From: Clostridia bacterium
GTDB lineage: Bacteria; Bacillota; Clostridia; UBA1381
Reading direction: 5' to 3'
Length of the DNA stretch: 8,822 nt
Assembly (NCBI GenBank): GCA_900751685.1
Contig: CAADSR010000090.1
Span: 1 to 8,822, forward strand
The notes below the pieces were generated by a model. It saw only the letters and a program-made list of their open reading frames with translations. It searched no databases and was not told the DNA's origin. Both the position numbers and the translations under genes were made by a program. Within the stretch, counting starts at the first letter, position 1; each line of letters starts with the position of its first letter. Below, piece by piece: positions 1 to 5,630 of the stretch.

Positions 1-51
1 TCCCATGCAAAAGAAATGCTTTCAGCAGCAGGGAGAAGGAAAGAGGGATAA
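1..51 (+). CDS. C-terminal end of an upstream protein (partial)
   Basis: Frame 1 is open from the left edge and ends in TAA at 49-51, giving the tail SHAKEMLSAAGRRKEG. The stop lies one base before the ATG of the next gene at 53, the spacing expected of two translationally coupled genes in one operon. Sixteen residues do not identify the protein. In Clostridia an RseC-family gene often follows the rnf genes, so the C-terminus of RnfB is a reasonable guess, but this is inference from context only. Confidence 0.45.
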   Translation, partial: SHAKEMLSAAGRRKEG

Positions 52-52
52 A

Positions 53-451
53 ATGCAGCAAATTGGGATCGTAGAACAAAAGAATGGGAACTTGGCGCAG
101 GTGCGTATTGCCCGCCCATCGGCCTGCGGTGAAAATTGTGCTTCCTGCAAGGGCGGATGTACTCCGACAGAGCGGGTCGTGACAGCAGAAGACCGGGCCG
201 GGGCAAAAGAGGGAGACAAGGTCATTTTATCTATGGGGAGCGGCCGTGTTTTACTGGCAGCATTTTTAGTTTATATCCTGCCCCTTTTTTTCTTGGTTGG
301 CGGCTATCTGGCAGCAGCGCGGCTTACCGGCCGGGAAATTGTGTGCATTTTGTCGGGGATTGCGGCGATGGGGATTTGCTTTCTTATTGTGAGTAGAATC
401 GACAAAAGAGTAAAAGAAAAATATTGTTTATTCATTGAAAAGATATTGTAA
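53..451 (+). CDS. RseC/MucC-family (SoxR-reducing-system-like) membrane protein
   Basis: Small protein of 132 residues. The N-terminal soluble part carries a cysteine cluster CGENCASCKGGC (Cys25, 29, 32, 36), then a short beta-rich segment, then two hydrophobic segments at about residues 66-89 and 96-113 and a basic C-terminal tail. This is the RseC/MucC layout: cysteine-rich head plus two membrane helices. In enterobacteria RseC is linked to the Rsx/Rnf system that keeps SoxR reduced; in Clostridia the role is not settled, and it may help assemble or attach to the Rnf complex. The start at 53 is preferred over the in-frame ATG at 5 because purine-rich GGGAGAAGGAAAGAGGG (31-47) lies just upstream, the family motif begins at MQQIGIV, and the preceding gene ends at 51. 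No terminator separates it from the next promoter, which overlaps its stop codon. Confidence 0.8.
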   Translation: MQQIGIVEQKNGNLAQVRIARPSACGENCASCKGGCTPTERVVTAEDRAGAKEGDKVILSMGSGRVLLAAFLVYILPLFFLVGGYLAAARLTGREIVCILSGIAAMGICFLIVSRIDKRVKEKYCLFIEKIL

Positions 452-474
452 ATCAGAACTAGATATGGTATAAT
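446..474 (+). promoter_or_regulatory. Promoter of the P-loop/oxidoreductase operon
   Basis: TTGTAA (446-451), a 17-base spacer, then TATAAT (469-474) preceded by TG at 466-467, an extended -10. It overlaps the stop codon of the RseC-family gene. Transcription would start near 481, leaving a leader of about 140 nt before the GTG at 622. Confidence 0.7.
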
Positions 475-480
475 GAAACC

Positions 481-606
481 TGTGCTACAATGGAATAAAC
501 ATTGAGGACGCTTTATTTTAAAATGGGATGAGCTTCCCTTATAAAGCGTGATATACAGCGATATAAATCTCTCTTCTTTGTAGTATAGAGGAGAGATTTT
601 TCTGTT
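481..606 (+). promoter_or_regulatory. Structured 5' leader, possible attenuator or unclassified riboswitch
   Basis: From the predicted start near 481 the leader can form a perfect 9-bp stem ACGCTTTAT/ATAAAGCGT (508-516 with 541-549) whose loop holds a GGGA/TCCC mini-stem (525-528 with 535-538). It is followed by an intrinsic terminator (565-606). The first ten leader bases (481-490, TGTGCTACAA) are complementary to 578-587 (TTGTAGTATA), allowing two G-U pairs; this covers the terminator loop. A closing stem of that kind could not coexist with the terminator in a simple nested fold, so an on/off switch is conceivable. I checked by eye for T-box, purine, SAM, THF, c-di-GMP and cobalamin signatures and recognised none. 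It could also be an independent small RNA of about 125 nt. Confidence 0.4.
565..606 (+). terminator. Intrinsic terminator just upstream of the P-loop ATPase gene
   Basis: The 13-bp stem AAATCTCTCTTCT (565-577) / AGAGGAGAGATTT (587-599) contains one G-U pair and has a 9-nt loop, followed by the run TTTTCTGTTT. It ends five bases before the ribosome binding site of the next gene. No promoter is visible between the hairpin and that gene, so the operon must be transcribed through it. That favours an attenuator over a simple end-of-operon terminator. Confidence 0.7.
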
Positions 607-621
607 TCAAAGGAGATTTTT

Positions 622-1287
622 GTGCAAGATAGAATTTATATTTTTTCAGGACATTTCGGTAGTGGGAAAACAGAAGTGGCATTGAATTTTGCCCTGGCAA
701 AAGCAGCAGCAAAGCAGCAGGTATCGGTTGTTGATATGGATACAGTCAATCCTTATTTCCGCACCTATGATGCAAAAGCTGCGCTGGAAAAGCAAAATAT
801 CCGTGTGATCGCTTCCCCTTTTGCAGGAAGCAATGTGGATATGCCGATCGTACCTGCGCAGGTGCAAAGCGTTTTTCAAAACCCTGGGCTGACCGCTGTT
901 TTTGATGTGGGCGGGGATGATGACGGCGCGCGGGCATTGGGTGTTTATGCAGACCAGATCCGCCAGGAAAAGTATCAGATGTATTTCGTCGTAAACACGA
1001 GCCGTCCTTTGACCCGGACCTGGGAGGAGCTGCTGGAACTATCGGGACAGATCGAGAAAGCGTCTAAATTAAGGTTTACAGGAATCGTGAACAATACAAA
1101 CCTGGGAAGGCTCACAGACCCGCAAACACTGCTTTCGCGCTATGGGCAGATCTTAAAGCTCTCAGAGAAGATGGGGATCCCGCTTGTCATGCACACCGGG
1201 ACGGCACAAAACGTTTCCCATTTGGCTGGGGCTGTAGAGGAGCCTGTCTTTCCAATAGAGATCCAGGTCAAACTTCCATTTGAATAA
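622..1287 (+). CDS. P-loop ATPase (MinD/CobQ-like) heading the oxidoreductase operon
   Basis: Protein of 221 residues starting with GTG; AGGAG at 611-615 sits 6 bases upstream, and the Walker A motif lies too close to the N-terminus for a later start. Visible motifs: Walker A GHFGSGKT (10-17), a switch-like VDMDTVNPYF stretch (37-46), Walker B-type AVFDVGG (92-98) with three following Asp, and GIVNNTNLG (154-162), probably base recognition. This fits the SIMIBI (MinD/CobQ/ParA-like) nucleotide-binding fold. The protein has no cysteine at all, so unlike NifH or the Mrp/ApbC carriers it cannot bind an Fe-S cluster through its own thiols. It precedes the ferredoxin gene by 55 bases and is probably co-transcribed with the oxidoreductase. 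An assembly or regulatory role for that enzyme is inference; the function is unknown. Confidence 0.8.
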   Translation: MQDRIYIFSGHFGSGKTEVALNFALAKAAAKQQVSVVDMDTVNPYFRTYDAKAALEKQNIRVIASPFAGSNVDMPIVPAQVQSVFQNPGLTAVFDVGGDDDGARALGVYADQIRQEKYQMYFVVNTSRPLTRTWEELLELSGQIEKASKLRFTGIVNNTNLGRLTDPQTLLSRYGQILKLSEKMGIPLVMHTGTAQNVSHLAGAVEEPVFPIEIQVKLPFE

Positions 1288-1342
1288 AACACGTACTGAA
1301 AAAGTACTTTTGAATAGTAGAGAACACAGAGAGGAGAACACC

Positions 1343-1558
1343 ATGAAAAACGTTATTTTTCAGGAGGAACGGTGTAAAGGCTGCCGCCTTTGTACAACAG
1401 TTTGTCCTAAGAAAATTATCCGCATTTCACCAGACCGGATGAATAGCAAGGGATTTCGGCCGGCAGAAGTGACGGATATGGAAAAGTGCATTGGCTGCGC
1501 TTTTTGCGCCACCATTTGCCCTGATGCAGTCATCTCAATTGAGGAGGAAGAAGCATGA
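1343..1558 (+). CDS. 2x[4Fe-4S] ferredoxin subunit of 2-oxoacid:ferredoxin oxidoreductase
   Basis: Protein of 71 residues with two classical CxxCxxCxxxCP motifs: CKGCRLCTTVCP (Cys11, 14, 17, 21) and CIGCAFCATICP (Cys49, 52, 55, 59), enough for two [4Fe-4S] clusters. It is the delta, ferredoxin-like subunit that carries electrons from the TPP-bearing core to external ferredoxin in four-subunit 2-oxoacid oxidoreductases. The start at 1343 is chosen because GAGGAG (1331-1336) precedes it at proper spacing; an in-frame ATG at 1280 would overlap the previous gene and add a tail without family likeness. The stop overlaps the start of the alpha gene (ATGA at 1555-1558), indicating translational coupling. 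The C-terminus is very acidic (EEEEA), which could favour docking. Confidence 0.9.
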   Translation: MKNVIFQEERCKGCRLCTTVCPKKIIRISPDRMNSKGFRPAEVTDMEKCIGCAFCATICPDAVISIEEEEA

Positions 1559-2613
1559 GTGAAAAAGTTTTGATGAAAGGCAATGAAGCCATTGCAGAAA
1601 GTGCAATCCGTTCCGGCTGCCGTCATTTTTTTGGATACCCGATCACACCCCAAACAGAGCTAAGCGCTTATATGGCAAAGAAAATGCCCAAGGTAGACGG
1701 CGTGTTTTTACAGGCTGAGAGTGAAATTGCAGCAATCAATATGGTATATGGTGCTGCCAGTGCAGGAGTGCGGGCAATGACCAGCTCCTCTAGCCCGGGC
1801 ATTAGTCTGAAGTCCGAAGGGATCAGCTATATTGCAGCAGCAGACCTTCCATGTGTCATTGTTAATATTGTACGGGGGGGCCCCGGCCTGGGCGGGATCC
1901 AGCCGGCGCAATCGGATTATTTCCAGGCGACCCGGGGCGGTGGCCATGGGGATTATCATTTGTTGGTATTAGCGCCAAATTCCGTTCAGGAAATGGTTTC
2001 ACTGACAGCAGATGCGTTTAATTTAGCAGACGAATACCGGATGCCGGTCATGATCCTGGGGGATGGTACACTAGGACAAATGATGGAGCCGGTCGATTTT
2101 GATTGTGTAGGCGCGCCGGTATATGCCGAAAAGCCCTGGGCTGTGACTGGTACGGAAAACAGCAGGGAACCGAATGTGGTCAAAACCCTGTCTTTAAAGC
2201 CGGAAGAATTGGAGCAAAGCGTGCTGGAGCGGCAAAAGAAATATGATGTCGTGACAGAAAATGAACAGCGGTATGAAGCGCATGATGTTGAAGATGCAGA
2301 TATCATTATTTCCTCCTATGGGATCACCTCCCGCGTTGTAGAAACTGCGGCGGTACAGCTTCGTGAAGAAGGGTATAAGATCGGGATCATCCGTCCAATC
2401 ACGCTGTGGCCATTCCCGAAGCATATTTTTGACCAGGTAAATCCAAAAGCATTTTTATCTGTAGAGATGAGTATGGGGCAAATGGTCGAGGACATCCAGC
2501 TGGCGACCCAGTGCAAAGCACCTGTTTATTTTTACGGGCGTACCGGTGGGATCATCCCGTCCCCGGAAGAAGTGAAACAGAAAGTCCGTGAGATCGCAAA
2601 GGAGGTATGCTGA
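1555..2613 (+). CDS. vorB: 2-oxoacid:ferredoxin oxidoreductase, alpha subunit (VorB/KorA type)
   Basis: Protein of 352 residues, the usual size for the alpha subunit of four-subunit oxidoreductases. It contains the family signature GYPITPQTE (27-35), the acidic QAESE stretch (53-57) followed by the glycine/alanine-rich AAINMVYGAASAG, a serine-rich SSSSPGISLKSEG segment, and a C-terminal transketolase-like domain beginning near ADIIISSYG. With the beta subunit it forms the TPP active site that decarboxylates a 2-oxoacid oxidatively to an acyl-CoA and passes two electrons to ferredoxin; it is cytoplasmic. Whether the substrate is 3-methyl-2-oxobutanoate (valine breakdown, VOR) or 2-oxoglutarate (KOR) cannot be settled from sequence by eye. 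The symbol follows how close clostridial relatives are usually annotated. The start overlaps the ferredoxin stop by four bases. Confidence 0.88.
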   Translation: MSEKVLMKGNEAIAESAIRSGCRHFFGYPITPQTELSAYMAKKMPKVDGVFLQAESEIAAINMVYGAASAGVRAMTSSSSPGISLKSEGISYIAAADLPCVIVNIVRGGPGLGGIQPAQSDYFQATRGGGHGDYHLLVLAPNSVQEMVSLTADAFNLADEYRMPVMILGDGTLGQMMEPVDFDCVGAPVYAEKPWAVTGTENSREPNVVKTLSLKPEELEQSVLERQKKYDVVTENEQRYEAHDVEDADIIISSYGITSRVVETAAVQLREEGYKIGIIRPITLWPFPKHIFDQVNPKAFLSVEMSMGQMVEDIQLATQCKAPVYFYGRTGGIIPSPEEVKQKVREIAKEVC

Positions 2614-2614
2614 T

Positions 2615-3379
2615 ATGGGGAAAATCATTTATCAAAAACCGGCGGCGCTTTCAGATACGCCAACCCACTATTGCCCGGGCTGTACCCATGGCATTTCCCA
2701 CAAATTGATTTGTGAGGTTTTAGACGAGCTTGGTGTGGTAGGGAAAACAGTTGGTGTTGAACCCGTTGGCTGTGCTGTTACTGCCCATGACTATTTCTTA
2801 TTTGATATCGTCCAGGCTGCCCATGGCCGGGCACCGGCGGTTGCGACCGGGATCAAACGTTCTTTGCCGGACCGCGTGGTATTCACTTACCAGGGCGATG
2901 GTGACCTGGCGGCGATTGGAACAGCAGAGACTGTCCATGCAGCGACCCGTGGGGAAAATATCACCATTATTTTTATCAACAATACAATTTATGGCATGAC
3001 AGGCGGGCAAATGGCGCCCACATCCCTTCCCGGCCAAATAACACAGACCTCTCCTTACGGGCGGGACCCACATACCCAGGGAAATCCTGTGCGTGTTTGT
3101 GAGATGCTGGCGACGCTGGACGGACCGTCGTATATTGAGCGGGTATCATTGGATAGCGTGCCCCATATCAAAGCGGCAAAAAAGGCAATAAAAAAAGCCT
3201 TTGAAAACCAGATCGCAGGAAAAGGTTTTTCTTTAGTGGAGATCCTTTCGACTTGTCCGACAAATTGGGGAATGTCAGCAGCCGATGCAATGGAGCGTGT
3301 CCGCAAGGAAATGATTCCATATTATCCATTAGGGGTCTATAAGGATATTGACGGGGGGCAAAAAGATGAAAACATGTAA
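2615..3379 (+). CDS. 2-oxoacid:ferredoxin oxidoreductase, beta subunit (TPP-binding)
   Basis: Protein of 254 residues. It has CPGCTHG (20-26), then the TPP/Mg motif beginning GDGD (94-97) and closing at NN (122-123), followed by IYGMTGGQMAPTS (125-137), all typical of the beta subunit. Cys20, Cys23, Cys53 and Cys214 match in spacing the cysteines that hold the single [4Fe-4S] cluster in related two-subunit archaeal enzymes; I infer these are the ligands. The start at 2615 is chosen because AGGAGG (2600-2605) lies 9 bases upstream and the alpha stop is at 2611-2613; an upstream in-frame start inside alpha is unlikely. The gene overlaps the following gamma gene by 14 bases. It works with alpha to cleave the 2-oxoacid. 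Confidence 0.9.
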   Translation: MGKIIYQKPAALSDTPTHYCPGCTHGISHKLICEVLDELGVVGKTVGVEPVGCAVTAHDYFLFDIVQAAHGRAPAVATGIKRSLPDRVVFTYQGDGDLAAIGTAETVHAATRGENITIIFINNTIYGMTGGQMAPTSLPGQITQTSPYGRDPHTQGNPVRVCEMLATLDGPSYIERVSLDSVPHIKAAKKAIKKAFENQIAGKGFSLVEILSTCPTNWGMSAADAMERVRKEMIPYYPLGVYKDIDGGQKDENM

Positions 3380-3905
3380 TATTGTTATTGCCGGATTTGG
3401 CGGCCAGGGGATCCTATTTGCCGGAAAAGTGCTGGCTTATGCCGGGATGAATGCAGGGCATCATATTTCATGGCTGCCGTCTTATGGGCCGGAAATGCGC
3501 GGCGGTACAGCAAATTGCAGCGTTGTTATTTCAGATGAGCTGATTGGCTCGCCAATCGTTCTTGCGCCAGATTTGTTGATTGCAATGAATAAACCCTCTC
3601 TGGACCGTTTTGAAGAGCAGATCGTTCCGGGGGGACGTATTTTTGCCGACCAATCTCTTGCCGGCAGGAAGGTCCGCCGTAATGATGTGGAGGCATATTA
3701 TATAGACGCGACAAAAATTGCAATGGAGATAAAGAAAGACCGTCTGGCAAATATGGTGATGCTGGGATATGTTTTAAAGCAAACAGGGCTATTTTCTGAG
3801 CAGGAAGCAGAAACAGCCATCCGCAAATGCTTACCAGCGTCCAAAGAAGACCTTGTCAAAATGGATATGGAAGCTGTCCTTGCCGGATACCGCAATCAAA
3901 ATTAA
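3366..3905 (+). CDS. 2-oxoacid:ferredoxin oxidoreductase, gamma subunit
   Basis: Protein of 179 residues with the gamma-subunit N-terminus IVIAGFGGQGILFAGKVLA (glycine motif GFGGQG at 10-15) and the conserved SYGPEMRGGTANCSVVIS segment (39-56). In two-subunit enzymes this domain is fused to alpha; here it is separate, which completes the delta-alpha-beta-gamma set. It is thought to contribute to CoA handling and assembly. The ATG at 3366 is chosen because GGGGGG at 3353-3358 lies 7 bases upstream and the family begins at MKTCNIVIAGFGGQG; an in-frame TTG at 3348 is possible but less likely. It overlaps the end of the beta gene by 14 bases. No convincing terminator follows before the next promoter, so some read-through is likely. 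Confidence 0.9.
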   Translation: MKTCNIVIAGFGGQGILFAGKVLAYAGMNAGHHISWLPSYGPEMRGGTANCSVVISDELIGSPIVLAPDLLIAMNKPSLDRFEEQIVPGGRIFADQSLAGRKVRRNDVEAYYIDATKIAMEIKKDRLANMVMLGYVLKQTGLFSEQEAETAIRKCLPASKEDLVKMDMEAVLAGYRNQN

Positions 3906-3908
3906 AGA

Positions 3909-3937
3909 TGGACTTTTAAGTTTCTTTATGTTATAAT
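3909..3937 (+). promoter_or_regulatory. Promoter of the small basic protein gene
   Basis: TGGACT (3909-3914, 4 of 6 to the -35 consensus), a 17-base spacer, and TATAAT (3932-3937) with TG at 3929-3930 making an extended -10. Start of transcription would be near 3944, giving a short leader of about 40 nt. Confidence 0.65.
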
Positions 3938-3983
3938 AGAAAATTATAGAAGAACGAAAGAGATATTATCAGGGAGGATTGTT

Positions 3984-4274
3984 ATGGCAGCAGCAAAAAA
4001 GAAGAAACCGCTTATGTATAAGGGAAAACCAGTCTTCCGTTGCGGAAACCGGATCTATTACGGGAATTTAGAGGACAAGTATATTTTAGTTCTTGATGTT
4101 TTAGAAACGAAAAAGTGTAATGACCTGGAAGCCGCAACAAAAGTAAAGCTTCAATTGATGGATAATCAGGCAGAGCTGGGACAAGGACAGGTCTACCGCA
4201 AATCAGAGCGCGAGAATTTGTACAAAGCATTTGATCTTGGAGCTTGGTGGCTTCAAGAAGCGTTGGAAATGTAA
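3984..4274 (+). CDS. Small basic protein of unknown function
   Basis: Protein of 96 residues that I cannot assign to a named family, though it resembles small hypothetical proteins seen in Clostridia. The N-terminus is lysine-rich (AAAKKKKP), followed by a stretch suggesting short beta strands (YKGKPVFRCGNRIYYG, then KYILVLDVL) and a C-terminal helical part ending in ENLYKAFDLGAWWLQEALEM. It has two cysteines, no signal peptide and no membrane segment, so it is probably cytoplasmic. AGGGAGGA at 3971-3978 lies 5 bases before the ATG, so the start is well supported. It is flanked by its own promoter and a strong terminator, so it is an independent unit. The lysine cluster could bind nucleic acid, but that is only a possibility. 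Confidence 0.75.
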   Translation: MAAAKKKKPLMYKGKPVFRCGNRIYYGNLEDKYILVLDVLETKKCNDLEAATKVKLQLMDNQAELGQGQVYRKSERENLYKAFDLGAWWLQEALEM

Positions 4275-4312
4275 ATAACAAAACTATTCTATATTTCTGC
4301 GCAGATGCAGAT

Positions 4313-4359
4313 AAGGGCCTATTTGAGTGTTTATGCTCAAGTAGGCCTTTTATATTTTT
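4313..4359 (+). terminator. Intrinsic terminator after the small basic protein gene
   Basis: The 15-bp stem AAGGGCCTATTTGAG (4313-4327) / CTCAAGTAGGCCTTT (4336-4350) contains two G-U pairs and has an 8-nt loop, followed by TATATTTTT. It is strong and clearly ends the single-gene unit. Confidence 0.88.
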
Positions 4360-4442
4360 CATTTCTTGCTGTATATGATTTGCAAGCTCCCTCGGCAAGA
4401 CCGCTCAAATGTAAATCTTGTGTAAAATCTTTATTTTTCCTC
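4360..4442. other. Short spacer between terminator and next promoter
   Basis: The gene-free gap 4275-4664 holds, in order, the terminator, this 83-base spacer, the promoter and Rex-like operator, and a long leader. I see no open frame with a ribosome binding site and no convincing RNA fold in this spacer. Confidence 0.5.
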
Positions 4443-4470
4443 TTGACAAGTGCAAATTTTGTGGTAAGAT
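4443..4470 (+). promoter_or_regulatory. Promoter of the dehydrogenase/malic enzyme operon
   Basis: Perfect -35 TTGACA (4443-4448), a 16-base spacer, and -10 TAAGAT (4465-4470) preceded by TG at 4462-4463 (extended -10). Transcription would start near 4477, inside the Rex-like operator, leaving a leader of about 190 nt before the ATG at 4665. Confidence 0.72.
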
Positions 4471-4475
4471 ATGAT

Positions 4476-4493
4476 GGGTTAAATTTTTAACAA
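4476..4493. promoter_or_regulatory. Probable Rex (NADH/NAD sensor) operator
   Basis: GGGTTAAATTTTTAACAA matches the clostridial Rex consensus TTGTTAANNNNTTAACAA at 12 of 14 defined positions: the right half is perfect and the left half differs only in its first two bases. Its core is the perfect inverted repeat GTTAAA-TT-TTTAAC (4478-4491). It covers the predicted transcription start, a position where a bound repressor would block initiation. Rex is known to control fermentative dehydrogenase genes in Firmicutes and to let go when NADH rises, so the target genes fit. Confidence 0.65.
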
Positions 4494-4650
4494 TATTTTT
4501 GGGCTCAAGGAAGATCCTTTCTAATAAAATTGGTGACGAACTATGATATTGGAAAGAAAGGGTGGAAGGTAAAATGGAATAAGCTGCCGTTTTGCCGGAA
4601 TGTATAAAAGGATATGATATTCAATAATATTATATACATAGATCAAAAGT
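4494..4650 (+). other. Long untranslated leader of the dehydrogenase gene
   Basis: About 157 bases between the operator and the ribosome binding site. A 7-bp inverted repeat CCTTTCT (4516-4522) / AGAAAGG (4555-4561) could form a hairpin with a large loop. The 3' part (4600-4650) is very AT-rich and contains TATGAT at 4613-4618, a possible weak second -10 without a good -35. No known riboswitch was recognised and no terminator is present. Confidence 0.35.
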
Positions 4651-4664
4651 AAGGAGTCTTTTAT

Positions 4665-5600
4665 ATGGCAAAATATTATAATAAAGTGGCGATTATCGGC
4701 TGCGGGGCGGTAGGCGCGTCGATTGCCTATGCGCTTTCTATTCAGGGTACTGTTTCTGAAATGGTGCTGATCGACGTGAATAAGGACAAGGCAGAAGGCG
4801 AGGTCATGGATATTAACCATGGAATGCTGAATTTTTCGCCGATGAATATCTATTGCGGGGATTATCCGGATACAGGGGACTGTGATGTGATCATTGTCGC
4901 TTCCGGAGTGGGCAGAAAGCCTGGAGAATCCCGGCTGGATCTGGCGAGGAACAATGTGCGTATCGCAAAATCGGTTGCGGAGAATATAAAGCCCTATTAC
5001 AATGGCGCGGTCATTGTTGTTGTTGCAAATCCAGTGGATATTTTAACTTATACAATGTCCCAGGTATTGGACATTCCGCAGAACAAAATTTTTGGCACAG
5101 GAACAACATTGGATTCTGCAAGATTTAAATTTTTCCTGAGTGAAGCATTGGAGATCAATGTTTCGAATATCCATGGTTATGTAATTGGTGAGCATGGGGA
5201 CACCCAGTTCCCAGTTGTAAGCTCTATTTCAATTGCGGGGCTGTCGTTGGAAGACTACTGCAAAGCAAATAATATGACGGTAGATCTGGATGAAATCGTT
5301 GAACGCGTAAAAAATGCCGGCGGCGAAGTGATCAAGCGCAAGGGCGCTACGTATTATGCCATTGCTTCGAGTGTATGCCGCATTGTAGATTCCGTCATCA
5401 AAAATGAATTTACGATTCTTCCAGTCAGCACAACCTTGTGTGAAGCCTATGGCTTATCCGGCCTATCCATTGGCGTGCCTTGTATCTTGAATGCAGAAGG
5501 GGTATATAAAACGATCCCTTTACGGCTTTCTGAGAAGGAAGAGGACCTGCTTCAAAAATCCGCAGGTGCATTGAAAAAAATCATTGATGCGGTGCTTTGA
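4665..5600 (+). CDS. LDH/MDH-family NAD-dependent dehydrogenase, probably malate dehydrogenase
   Basis: Protein of 311 residues, full length for the L-lactate/malate dehydrogenase family. It shows the NAD-binding GCGAVG (12-17), Asp37 at the end of strand 2 (NAD rather than NADP), the mobile-loop segment SGVGRKPGESR (80-90), VANPVDILTY, Asp150 and Arg153 in TTLDSARF, and catalytic His177 in GEHGDT. Overall it looks like lactate dehydrogenase (PGESR loop; Thr229 at the place of LDH Thr246), but the substrate-specificity position 102 is Arg84 instead of Gln. Arg there selects oxaloacetate/malate, so I favour malate dehydrogenase; lactate dehydrogenase is the alternative. AAGGAG (4651-4656) lies 8 bases before ATG. 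The malic enzyme gene follows after 30 bases, consistent with malate as the shared metabolite. Expression is probably under Rex. Confidence 0.85.
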   Translation: MAKYYNKVAIIGCGAVGASIAYALSIQGTVSEMVLIDVNKDKAEGEVMDINHGMLNFSPMNIYCGDYPDTGDCDVIIVASGVGRKPGESRLDLARNNVRIAKSVAENIKPYYNGAVIVVVANPVDILTYTMSQVLDIPQNKIFGTGTTLDSARFKFFLSEALEINVSNIHGYVIGEHGDTQFPVVSSISIAGLSLEDYCKANNMTVDLDEIVERVKNAGGEVIKRKGATYYAIASSVCRIVDSVIKNEFTILPVSTTLCEAYGLSGLSIGVPCILNAEGVYKTIPLRLSEKEEDLLQKSAGALKKIIDAVL

Positions 5601-5630
5601 GCCGCATAAAATATAGAGGAGGAAAAGAAT

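Noticed and set aside
525..538. AATGGGATG in the leader, reminiscent of a conserved piece of the THF riboswitch
   Set aside because: The other conserved THF-riboswitch elements and helices are absent, and the downstream genes have no link to folate.
4012..4398. Minus-strand open frame of 128 codons opposite the small basic protein gene
   Set aside because: It is antisense to a gene with a good ribosome binding site, runs through the terminator hairpin, has no ribosome binding site of its own and shows no protein-family likeness.
4305..4490. Plus-strand open frame of 61 codons in the gap before the dehydrogenase gene
   Set aside because: It starts just ahead of the terminator hairpin, overlaps the promoter and operator, and has no ribosome binding site.
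4590..4640. Possible second promoter in the AT-rich leader of the dehydrogenase gene (TTGCCG ... TATGAT)
   Set aside because: The spacing is only 15 bases and the -35 is poor; AT-rich leaders produce such matches by chance.
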